From an uncultured Intestinimonas sp. (GTDB taxonomy: Bacteria > Bacillota_A > Clostridia > Oscillospirales > Oscillospiraceae), in NCBI GenBank assembly GCA_958435885.1, contig CAUBHZ010000050.1, forward strand, positions 1 through 9,068: 9,068 bases of DNA, in the 5' to 3' direction. Under the pieces are notes generated by a model, which saw only the letters and a program-made list of their open reading frames with translations, was not told the origin of the DNA and ran no database searches. Positions 1 to 5,313 of the stretch are shown here, piece after piece. Position numbers and translations under genes: made by a program. Positions within the stretch are counted from its first letter, which is position 1. Each line of letters starts with the position of its first letter.

Positions 1-46
1 TCAGAATCCCCACATGGCCCTGCTGCTCAACTTTGACAAATCCCAT
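1..46 (-). CDS. Enoyl-CoA hydratase/crotonase family protein, N-terminus only (partial)
   Basis: Only the first 15 codons lie in the window; they read MGFVKVEQQGHVGIL. The gene continues beyond position 1. This N-terminus, a short beta strand then E-x-x-G-x-V-G-I-L, is the usual opening of crotonase-fold enzymes (enoyl-CoA hydratase, 3-hydroxybutyryl-CoA dehydratase), where it normally runs on into a T-I-N-R-P segment. The ATG at 46-44 follows a perfect GGAGGT site (55-60) at 8-base spacing. In a butyrate-forming clostridium it could belong to the crotonyl-CoA branch of fatty-acid fermentation, but 15 residues cannot separate the crotonase subfamilies. The family call is by resemblance; the substrate is unknown. 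Confidence 0.6.
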   Translation of the reverse strand, partial: MGFVKVEQQGHVGIL

Positions 47-280
47 ACTTTGCTACCTCCTTTATACTGCGATCCAGCCCTTCCCACCAGGCCTTTCGCA
101 AGTATCAGTATAGCCTGTTTCTCCCAACTGCGCAAGGGGGCAAAAGGGAAAATTTTTGTTTCAAAAGCACAAGTATTTACAGGCTAAGCGGCTTTTTTCT
201 CATCATTTTCATGTGGTAGCACCAATTTCTCCGTTTTTTTGGAACATCTTGGACGCCAAATTCCCGTTATGGGAAATTTG
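47..280. other. Intergenic region between the crotonase-family gene and the DUF554 gene
   Basis: This 234-base stretch holds the likely crotonase promoter and an imperfect hairpin at 257-280 just past the DUF554 stop. The hairpin has arms of nine bases with one bulged A around a GTTAT loop. Its 3' side on the minus strand has no U-run, so I do not call it a terminator. T- and A-rich runs (for example 233-240) make it more AT-rich than the genes. I see no supported reading frame or RNA gene. Confidence 0.5.
107..135 (-). promoter_or_regulatory. Probable promoter of the crotonase-family gene
   Basis: On the minus strand TTGCGC (130-135) and TATACT (107-112) are separated by 17 bases. The -10 matches consensus at 5 of 6 positions; the -35 matches only at TTG. 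Transcription would start near position 100, giving a leader of about 55 bases before the ATG at 46. Confidence 0.4.
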
Positions 281-994
281 TCACCCTGCCAGGCCGGAGA
301 GCCACTGGGACACCGGCAGGTAGACCAGGGGCAGGAAGATGGCCGGGAGCATGTTGCCCACCCGGATCTTGGCCTTGCCCAGACCCAGCATATTGATGGC
401 GATCCCCATGATGATGGCGCCGCCCACAGCGCTCATCTCGGTGATGGCGGCATCGTTCAGAAAGGGACCCACCAGGGCGAAGAGGAGGGTGAGTCCCCCC
501 TGGTAGAGGGTCAGCGGCAGGGCGGAGAAGGCTACGCCCACCCCCATGGCGGAGGCCAGGGTGATGGAGGTCACCCCGTCGATGACCCCCTTGGAGATGA
601 GGATGTCGTACTTGCCGTGGATGCCGGCCTCCATGGAGCCCATGATGGCCATGGAGCCCACGCAGAAGAGGACGGAGGCGGTGACGAAGCCCTCGGTGAA
701 GCGGCTGCTGCCGCCCTCTCCCCGGGACAGCTTCCGCCGGAGCAGCTCCCCCGCCGTGTCCAGCCGGTCCTCGATGCGGATGGCCTCCCCCAGGATGGTG
801 CCCAGGACCATGCAGACGATGACGCACAGGGTGTTCTCCGTGGCGATGGCGGAGGTGACGCCGATGGTCATGATGCACAGCCCCAGGGCGTGGGTGAGGA
901 TGGTGTTGAACCGGGCGCCGATGCGGTTTTTGAAGAGCACACCCAGGGTGCTGCCAATGAGGATGAGCACAGCGTTGATGACAGTCGCGAGCAT
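281..994 (-). CDS. DUF554 (YqgA/YdfK) family integral membrane protein
   Basis: This is a 237-residue, almost entirely hydrophobic protein of the DUF554 family (E. coli YqgA is about the same length and has the same order of segments). Visible family features are the N-terminal helix I-N-A-V-L-I-L-I-G-S-T-L-G, a first repeat ending G-T-I-L-G-E, a short basic cytoplasmic stretch near residues 75-100, the E-G-F-V-T-A-S-V-L-F-C-V-G helix, and the C-terminal S-A-V-G-G and N-M-L-P-A segments. About six or seven membrane segments are likely. Function is unknown; a transport role has been suggested for the family. The start at ATG 994 was chosen because an in-frame ATG at 1039 lies inside the -10 box, and 994 has an AGAAGGG site 9 bases upstream. 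It is a single-gene unit. Confidence 0.85.
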   Translation of the reverse strand: MLATVINAVLILIGSTLGVLFKNRIGARFNTILTHALGLCIMTIGVTSAIATENTLCVIVCMVLGTILGEAIRIEDRLDTAGELLRRKLSRGEGGSSRFTEGFVTASVLFCVGSMAIMGSMEAGIHGKYDILISKGVIDGVTSITLASAMGVGVAFSALPLTLYQGGLTLLFALVGPFLNDAAITEMSAVGGAIIMGIAINMLGLGKAKIRVGNMLPAIFLPLVYLPVSQWLSGLAG

Positions 995-1034
995 GGAGAT
1001 GGGCCCTTCTTTCTCTTGAGCACGAATTGTTGTT

Positions 1035-1064
1035 ATCATATCACAGACCAGGCACCTCTGTAAA
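1035..1064 (-). promoter_or_regulatory. Promoter of the DUF554 gene (extended -10)
   Basis: On the minus strand TTTACA (1059-1064), an 18-base spacer and TATGAT (1035-1040) form the promoter, with TG one base before the -10 (extended -10). Each hexamer matches consensus at 5 of 6 positions. It sits directly after the MATE terminator and shows that transcription begins at about 1028, downstream of the ATG at 1039. Confidence 0.7.
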
Positions 1065-1078
1065 GTGCTAAAGCGTTA

Positions 1079-1117
1079 AAACAAAAAATGGCCCGGCGGA
1101 CAGGTATCCGCCGGGCC
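1079..1117 (-). terminator. Rho-independent terminator of the kinase-like/MATE unit
   Basis: A perfect 11-base-pair GC-rich stem (1107-1117 with 1090-1100) closes a 6-base loop and is followed on the minus strand by ATTTTTTGTTTT. It begins 11 bases past the MATE stop codon. Confidence 0.95.
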
Positions 1118-1128
1118 GGTCTGTACGG

Positions 1129-2493
1129 TCATTGCCGCTCCATGGGCCGGATGATGGTCCGGAACATGTAGGCCATGAAGGTCATGCTCAGAAGGAAGGA
1201 GAAAATCTCCGCGAAGGGAAAGGCCAGCCACACGGCGCTCAGTCCGGCCACACGGCCCAGGACCCAGGCGGCGGGCAGGATGAGCACCAGCTGCCGGAGC
1301 ACCGACACCATCAGGCTCAGCACGCCCTTGCCCAGGGCCTGGCACACAGAGGAGGTGACGATGCCGAAGGCGGCGAAGAGGAAGCTCAGGCTGATGACCC
1401 GCAGGGCGGGGACGCCGATCTCCAGCATGTAGTCGGAGGCGTTGAAGATGCCCAGCAGCTGCCGGGGGACGAGCCAGAAGAGGGCCACGCCCACCGCCAT
1501 GATGACCAGGGCGTACAGTACCCCCAGCCGGACGGTGCGGCTGATGCGCTCCGGCTTCCGGGCGCCGTAATTGTAGGCGATGATGGGGACGATGCCGTTG
1601 TTGAGGCCGAAGACGGGCATGAAGATAAAGGACTCCAGCTTGAAGTAGGCGGAGAAGACCGCCACGGCGGTGGAGTTGAAGGCGCCCAGGATCTTGTTCA
1701 TGCCGAAGGTCATCACCGAGCCGATGGAGGACATGATGATGGAGGGCACGCCCACGGAGTAGATCTTGCCGATGATGGCGCCGCTGGGCCGGAAGCCCCG
1801 GAAGGAGATGGAGATCTCCGGGTTCATCCGCAGGTTGCAGTAGAGGCCCAGCAGGGCGCCCACGATCTGGCCCAGGACGGTGGCCCAGGCGGCGCCGGCG
1901 ATGCCCATCCTGGGGAATGGCCCCACACCGAAGATGAGCAGGGGGTCCATAATGATGTTGATGACAGCGCCGGTGGCCTGAGAGATCATGGTGAAGATGG
2001 TCTTTCCGGTGGACTGCAGGAGCCGCTCGAAACAGATCTGGAACATCATGCCCATGGATACCACCGAGACGATGGTGAGATAGGTGGTGCCGTAGTCGGC
2101 GATGCTCTCCACCGGGGTCTGGAGCTCCATGAAGGTGCGGGCGAAGAGCCCCCCCAGTACGGCAAAGACCAGCCAGGAGCAGAAGGCCAGGAAAATGCCG
2201 TTCTCCGCCGTGCGGTTGGCGGTCTCAAAGTTCTTCTCACCCAGGCTCTTGGAGAGGAGGGCGTTGATGCCCACGCCGGTACCCACGGCCACCGAGATCA
2301 TCAGGTTCTGGGCCGGAAAGGCCAGTCCAACGGCGGCCAGGGCGTCTTCGCTGATGTAGGAGACGAAGACGCTGTCCACCACGTTGTAGAGGGCCTGCAC
2401 CAGCATGGAGATCATCATGGGCAGGGACATGGTGATGAGGAGACGGTTGACGGGCATGACGCCCATCTTGTTCTCCTGGGGCGGCTGATTCAC
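1129..2493 (-). CDS. MATE family multidrug/Na+ antiporter-type efflux transporter
   Basis: This 454-residue protein is full length for the MATE family (about 450, twelve membrane helices). The N-terminal half has the typical P-M-M-I-S-M-L-V-Q-A-L-Y-N-V-V-D-S-V-F-V helix, then A-A-V-G-L-A-F-P; the second half repeats the fold, with N-N-G-I-V-P-I-I-A-Y-N-Y-G-A near residue 300. MATE proteins expel cationic drugs or metabolites using H+ or Na+ gradients; the substrate here cannot be told. The GTG start (2493-2491) overlaps the TGA of the upstream kinase-like gene by four bases (GTGA), suggesting coupled translation. An ATG nine codons later (2466) has an AGGAG six bases upstream and is an alternative start; I keep the GTG because the E-N-K-M-G stretch it includes is, from memory, common in relatives. 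Confidence 0.9.
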   Translation of the reverse strand: MNQPPQENKMGVMPVNRLLITMSLPMMISMLVQALYNVVDSVFVSYISEDALAAVGLAFPAQNLMISVAVGTGVGINALLSKSLGEKNFETANRTAENGIFLAFCSWLVFAVLGGLFARTFMELQTPVESIADYGTTYLTIVSVVSMGMMFQICFERLLQSTGKTIFTMISQATGAVINIIMDPLLIFGVGPFPRMGIAGAAWATVLGQIVGALLGLYCNLRMNPEISISFRGFRPSGAIIGKIYSVGVPSIIMSSIGSVMTFGMNKILGAFNSTAVAVFSAYFKLESFIFMPVFGLNNGIVPIIAYNYGARKPERISRTVRLGVLYALVIMAVGVALFWLVPRQLLGIFNASDYMLEIGVPALRVISLSFLFAAFGIVTSSVCQALGKGVLSLMVSVLRQLVLILPAAWVLGRVAGLSAVWLAFPFAEIFSFLLSMTFMAYMFRTIIRPMERQ

Positions 2494-3083
2494 TTATGGA
2501 GCCCCCGTTCCTCGGCCAGTGCCAGAATGAGATCCACAGTGGTGTTCAGGCCGATGGTGCTGTTGATGGCCAGATGGTAGTTCTCCGCCTTGCCCCAGAC
2601 ACGGTCGGAGAAGTGCTCATAGAAGGCGGCGCGGTTCTTGTCCTGCTTGAGCACGTAGGCCCGGACGTCGGGCGCCTCCACCTTGTACTCCTCCTTGGCG
2701 CGGAAGATCCGCTCGTCCAGAGGGGCGTGGATGAAGAGGTTGAGGACCCCCTCCTGGTTGCGCAGGACGTAGTCGGCGCAGCGCCCCACGATGACGCAGG
2801 GACCCACGGCGGCCACCTTGCGGATGACCTCGCTCTCGGCGATGAAGACCTGATCGGTGACGGGCAGGTTCTGGGTGCTCATGTAAAGGTTGTAGAGGAA
2901 GCTGCTGGTCTTTTTCTGCTCGGCCTGACGGATAAACTCCTCGGAGAGGCCGGTCTCCTTTGCGGCCAGATCGATCACGGCCTTGTCGTAGAAGGGGATG
3001 TGTAAGGCCTCCGCCACCCGCTGGGCGACGATGCGCCCGCCGGAACCGAACTGGCGGCCGATGGTAATCACAGTATGGGCCAT
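2490..3083 (-). CDS. Cytidylate kinase-like family protein (Cytidylate_kin2)
   Basis: This 197-residue protein belongs to the cytidylate kinase-like P-loop family common in Firmicutes. Residues 6-17 give I-T-I-G-R-Q-F-G-S-G-G-R, a glycine-rich loop that replaces the classical GxxGxGK[ST] and lacks the usual lysine, as is typical of this family. P-F-Y-D-K follows near residue 30, V-G-R-C-A-D-Y near 100, F-I-H-A-P-L-D-E-R-I near 116, and the C-terminal D-K-N-R-A-A-F-Y...Y-H-L-A-I-N-S-T near 150-177. The true substrate is not established, so CMP phosphorylation should not be assumed. The ATG (3083) has a perfect AAGGAGGT (3090-3097) at 6 bases. It is the first gene of a two-gene unit with the MATE transporter, overlapping its start by four bases. 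Confidence 0.85.
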   Translation of the reverse strand: MAHTVITIGRQFGSGGRIVAQRVAEALHIPFYDKAVIDLAAKETGLSEEFIRQAEQKKTSSFLYNLYMSTQNLPVTDQVFIAESEVIRKVAAVGPCVIVGRCADYVLRNQEGVLNLFIHAPLDERIFRAKEEYKVEAPDVRAYVLKQDKNRAAFYEHFSDRVWGKAENYHLAINSTIGLNTTVDLILALAEERGLHK

Positions 3084-3118
3084 AATGGTACCTCCTTTTT
3101 CCCTTGTTCTCTGCTCAC

Positions 3119-3127
3119 ATTATACCA
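3119..3127 (-). promoter_or_regulatory. Extended -10 promoter of the kinase-like/MATE unit
   Basis: On the minus strand TGGTATAAT (3119-3127) is a perfect extended -10 element. The -35 zone falls within the T-run and stem of the preceding terminator and has no clear TTGACA, so the extended -10 probably carries the promoter. Transcription would begin near 3112, about 29 bases before the ATG. Confidence 0.65.
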
Positions 3128-3138
3128 TATTACCGTTG

Positions 3139-3178
3139 AAAAAACCACGGTCAGGTTCCACACCAGACCGTGGTTTTT
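3139..3178 (-). terminator. Terminator of the D-2-hydroxyacid dehydrogenase gene (symmetrical)
   Basis: A perfect 13-base inverted repeat (3140-3152 and 3166-3178) with a 13-base loop. The stem is ACCACGGTC-like with A/T flanks, so on the minus strand it ends in a run of six T. It is symmetrical enough to stop transcription in both directions. It lies 40 bases past the dehydrogenase stop and abuts the next promoter. Confidence 0.9.
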
Positions 3179-3217
3179 CTTCCATTCTATTGTATATTGT
3201 AGACTTTTACACCGTGC

Positions 3218-4165
3218 TCAGAGGACCCGGTTGACGGGCGCTCCATCCATCCACGCCTTCAGGTTGTCGAAGACGATGTGGCAGCGCTCCTCCATGGACT
3301 CCGCGGTGGCGAAGGCCACATGGGGGGTGACGATGGTGTTTTTGGCGTGGAGCAGGGGGTGGTCCGCGGGCACGGGAGGCTCCATCTCAAAGACGTCGAT
3401 GCCGGCGCCGCCCAGACGGCCGCTGTTGAGGGCGTCGGCCAGGGCCTGGCTGTCCACCACGGGACCACGGGCAGCGTTGATGAGGAGAGCCCCCTCCTTC
3501 ATCTTGGCGATGGTCTCCCGGTTGATCATGCCGCGGGAGTCGTCGTTCAGGGGACAGTGGAGGGAGACGATATCGGACTGGGAGAGCAGTTCATCCAGAG
3601 AGACGAAGGTCATGAAGTCGGGCTCGTCCCCCTTGACGTGGCGCTTGTAGGCCAGCACCTTGCAGCCGAAGGCGGCACACAGCTGGGCGGTGCGGGTGCC
3701 GATGGCGCGGGCGCCCACGATGCCCACCGTCTTGCCCCGGAGCTCGGAGCCCACCAGGCCGTCCTTGGTGCCGCCGGTCCGGCAGCGCTCCCCCACCTGG
3801 GGCACGTTCCGCAGCAGGGAGAGCATCATGCACAGGCACAGCTCGGCCACAGCCTGGGTGGAGTAGCCCGCCGCGTTGGACACCGTCACCCCCTTGGCCT
3901 TGGCGGCGGCCAGGTCCACGTGGTCCACCCCGGTGAAGGCCACGTCGATGAACTTCAGGTTGGAGCAGCCCGAGATCACCTCGCCGGTGAGGGGCATGTT
4001 GGCCAGCATGATGACGTCGGCGTCCGCCGCCCGCTGGAGCTGGACCTTGGGGTCGGTGTCCTTGGGATAGGCTTCAAAGGTGTGTCCGGCCTCCACAAAG
4101 GGCCGGGCGCACTGGTTCAGCAGGGCGTCAGGCACGCCCAGGGACTCCAAAAGCACGATCTTCAT
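3218..4165 (-). CDS. D-isomer-specific 2-hydroxyacid dehydrogenase family protein with an altered GxGxxG motif
   Basis: At 315 residues this is full length for the D-2-hydroxyacid dehydrogenase family (D-lactate, glycerate, phosphoglycerate dehydrogenases), which reduce 2-keto acids with NAD(P)H. The N-terminal substrate half (residues 1-100) ends in F-T-G-V-D-H-V-D and N-A-A-G-Y-S-T. The Rossmann domain (about 100-285) has V-G-I-V-G-A-R-A-I-G at 147-156, where Arg153 replaces the second glycine of GxGxxG. After the next strand comes A-Y-K-R, without the Asp typical of NAD users. Catalytic residues are present: Arg233 (N-A-A-R-G-P), Glu262 (M-E-P-P) and His282 (T-P-H-V-A). The substrate is unknown. 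The ATG has GGGAGG (4172-4177) at 6 bases. It is transcribed alone, between its own promoter and terminator. Confidence 0.88.
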   Translation of the reverse strand: MKIVLLESLGVPDALLNQCARPFVEAGHTFEAYPKDTDPKVQLQRAADADVIMLANMPLTGEVISGCSNLKFIDVAFTGVDHVDLAAAKAKGVTVSNAAGYSTQAVAELCLCMMLSLLRNVPQVGERCRTGGTKDGLVGSELRGKTVGIVGARAIGTRTAQLCAAFGCKVLAYKRHVKGDEPDFMTFVSLDELLSQSDIVSLHCPLNDDSRGMINRETIAKMKEGALLINAARGPVVDSQALADALNSGRLGGAGIDVFEMEPPVPADHPLLHAKNTIVTPHVAFATAESMEERCHIVFDNLKAWMDGAPVNRVL

Positions 4166-4229
4166 GATGATCCTCCCAATCTCCGCGGCCCCGGCGCCCC
4201 GCGCCCGCCGCAGTCTGTTTTATGCACAC

Positions 4230-4257
4230 ATTATAGCACCGGAACCATAAAAAGCAA
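4230..4257 (-). promoter_or_regulatory. Promoter of the D-2-hydroxyacid dehydrogenase gene
   Basis: On the minus strand a perfect TATAAT (4230-4235) lies 16 bases from TTGCTT (4252-4257), a weak -35. The leader would be about 60 bases long. It is divergent from the DUF6514 promoter. Confidence 0.65.
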
Positions 4258-4391
4258 GGGTGCCGCCATTTGGGAAATCGTCCGACTGCACTCTCCCTCC
4301 TCCCCTCTTCTTCGCCCTTCTTCCCCATCCCCGCTCCGGCTTTTGGGGCGGCTCCGGACGGTTTCTGTCAGAAAGGGCGGAGCGGTTTCCC

Positions 4392-4419
4392 TTGAAATTG
4401 GAATAATATTACATATAAT
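4392..4419 (+). promoter_or_regulatory. Promoter of the DUF6514 gene
   Basis: TTGAAA (4392-4397), a 16-base AT-rich spacer and a perfect TATAAT (4414-4419). Transcription should start near 4426, leaving a leader of about 25 bases containing the AGGAGG site. Confidence 0.75.
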
Positions 4420-4449
4420 GGTAACCAAAGCAAACGAGGAGGTTTCAGC

Positions 4450-4722
4450 ATGCGTGAACTGTTCGTGGGCAGCCGAACGGCGTCCGGAGAGGACGGACAG
4501 GCCCACCGCTTCGAATACTATGTGCTCATCGGTCAGATGGAGGTGGGCGGACGCTTTGCCTGCGAGAGCTACGGCGTCAAGGTCCGGGAGGCTGGCGGCG
4601 AGACGGCGGTCATCCCCGATCTCACCATAAACACCGAGCGGATCGACAGCCTCATGGAGCTGCTCACCCGGAACACGGTGGGGCCGGCCGGGGTCCGGGA
4701 CGTGGTGGACGACTGGCTGTGA
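4450..4722 (+). CDS. DUF6514 family small protein of unknown function
   Basis: This 90-residue soluble protein has no signal peptide or membrane segment. It opens M-R-E-L-F-V-G, then has a Y-Y-V-L-I-G strand near residue 23, the C-E-S-Y-G-V-K-V stretch near 38-45, A-V-I-P-D-L-T near 53-59, and ends in V-R-D-V-V-D-D-W-L. These are hallmarks of the DUF6514 family of clostridial small proteins as I remember it. No biochemical role is known to me. The ATG follows AGGAGG (4437-4442) at 7 bases, with a good sigma-A promoter of its own. No hairpin terminator follows, so some transcripts may read on into the tRNA-Leu unit and stop at its terminator. Confidence 0.8.
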   Translation: MRELFVGSRTASGEDGQAHRFEYYVLIGQMEVGGRFACESYGVKVREAGGETAVIPDLTINTERIDSLMELLTRNTVGPAGVRDVVDDWL

Positions 4723-4756
4723 GGCCCCGGAAATACCGCCGCTTGAAAAAAAGCTG

Positions 4757-4785
4757 TTGACAAATCCAGCCACAGCAGATATAAT
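4757..4785 (+). promoter_or_regulatory. Consensus promoter of the tRNA-Leu gene
   Basis: A perfect TTGACA (4757-4762), a 17-base spacer and a perfect TATAAT (4780-4785). It is the strongest promoter in the window, as expected for a stable RNA. The predicted start at about 4792 leaves a 5' leader of roughly 27 bases to be removed by RNase P. Confidence 0.9.
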
Positions 4786-4818
4786 AACCCTTGCGATTCA
4801 AACGTGGGTCGCAATTTT

Positions 4819-4905
4819 GCGGCTGTGCTGGAACTGGTAGACTGGCAAGCTTGAGGTGCTTGTGTCCGTATGGGCGTGCGGGTTCGACTCCCGCCAGCCG
4901 CACCA
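4819..4905 (+). tRNA. tRNA-Leu (anticodon GAG), CCA encoded
   Basis: A complete class II tRNA. The acceptor stem is GCGGCTG (4819-4825) with CAGCCGC (4895-4901), the discriminator is A4902, and CCA is encoded at 4903-4905. The anticodon stem CAAGC/GCTTG encloses loop TTGAGGT, with anticodon GAG at 4853-4855, which reads CUU and CUC leucine codons. A long variable arm (about 4863-4877) is the expected leucine feature. The T arm is GCGGG-TTCGACT-CCCGC. It is a stand-alone gene with its own consensus promoter and an immediate terminator. Confidence 0.97.
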
Positions 4906-4941
4906 AAAAGAGAGACAGGACGTTGTCCTGTCTCTCTTTTT
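4905..4941 (+). terminator. Terminator of the tRNA-Leu gene
   Basis: A perfect 17-base inverted repeat (4905-4921 and 4925-4941) with a 3-base GTT loop, ending in TTTTT. Its left arm starts on the last A of the encoded CCA, so the hairpin directly abuts the mature tRNA end. It is symmetrical and could also stop transcription from the other side. Confidence 0.93.
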
Positions 4942-5085
4942 GTATTTCAGCGGGGTTTTATACCTCCACCCCTGGGGATCAAACACACACATGGAGCGAT
5001 CCCCACAGCCTCTCGGCGGAAGATGACAGACATTGCGTCCTGTCACATGTGCCGGCCAGGAACCGACGCTCGGTGATAAAGGCAG

Positions 5086-5114
5086 AAAAACGCCCCGCTG
5101 TCCGCGGGGCGTTT
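5086..5114 (-). terminator. Orphan GC-rich hairpin, terminator-like on the minus strand
   Basis: Perfect 11-base arms (5088-5098 and 5104-5114, core CGCCCCGC) with a 5-base loop. On the minus strand the stem ends in TTTTT, which fits a terminator. The DeoR gene already has its own terminator at 5267-5298, so this would be a second stop for read-through. Read on the plus strand it has only a three-T tail and would sit in the leader of the putative small ORF. Confidence 0.5.
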
Positions 5115-5162
5115 CCCTGTGTTGAGTTGAGAAAGAGAGAGGAGGTTGGAGATGATGAAGTG

Positions 5163-5237
5163 ATGTTTTTATCTGTTATCCTGTCCACGCTCATAGGATA
5201 CCACATCCGCTATGGGGAATGGATGGACAAATTTTGA
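5163..5237 (+). CDS. Putative small hydrophobic peptide (24 aa), doubtful
   Basis: The frame encodes a 24-residue peptide with a hydrophobic first half (F-L-S-V-I-L-S-T-L-I-G-Y) and a polar tail containing H-I-R-Y and E-W-M-D-K-F. A perfect AGGAGG (5140-5145) precedes it, but at best spacing that site serves ATG-ATG-AAG-TGA at 5152-5163, a three-codon ORF whose TGA overlaps this ATG (TGATG). The peptide could therefore be translated by coupling, or the longer frame could be broken by a one-base loss. From memory it resembles the short membrane peptides ending in K-W-L-D that are scattered through clostridial intergenic regions. No clear promoter is visible. Confidence 0.28.
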   Translation: MFLSVILSTLIGYHIRYGEWMDKF

Positions 5238-5266
5238 AGGATACGTGAATAAACTGTGAACCTGTG

Positions 5267-5298
5267 AAAAAAGTCCCCGGACTGACGTCCGGGGACTT
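5267..5298 (-). terminator. Terminator of the DeoR-type regulator gene
   Basis: Perfect 12-base arms (5271-5282 and 5287-5298) with a 4-base loop, core GTCCCCGGAC, followed on the minus strand by a run of six T. It begins 15 bases after the stop codon at 5314. Confidence 0.93.
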
Positions 5299-5313
5299 CC
5301 GTTTCCTGGATTA

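Larger units (their letters stand above)
4942..5266. other. Intergenic region of about 325 bases between tRNA-Leu and the DeoR-type regulator gene
   Basis: No conventional gene is supported here. It contains an inverted repeat TGGGGATC/GATCCCCA (4973-4980 and 4998-5005, 17-base loop), a GC-rich hairpin at 5088-5114, a strong AGGAGG (5140-5145), a micro-ORF of three codons, and a doubtful 24-codon hydrophobic ORF (5163-5237). I see no integrase remnant and no copy of the tRNA 3' end, so there is no sign of an integrated element. Confidence 0.5.

Noticed and set aside
257..280. The hairpin after the DUF554 stop as a terminator.
   Set aside because: The stem is short, AT-rich and bulged, and no U-run follows on the minus strand.
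1132..2580. A 482-codon open frame on the plus strand opposite the MATE gene.
   Set aside because: Composition is His/Gly/Asp/Glu rich with no hydrophobic core; it runs across the MATE/kinase-like junction. The MATE protein on the other strand is unmistakable.
3278..4630. A 450-codon open frame on the plus strand opposite the dehydrogenase.
   Set aside because: It is a shadow of the dehydrogenase that continues through two promoters and into the DUF6514 gene in another frame.
4739..4756. GCTT-GAAAAA-AAGC as a terminator of the DUF6514 gene.
   Set aside because: The stem is only four pairs and no T-run follows; it merges into the tRNA promoter.
4942..5087. An integrated element or att site downstream of tRNA-Leu.
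   Set aside because: There is no integrase and no repeated copy of the tRNA 3' end, and a terminator directly abuts the tRNA.
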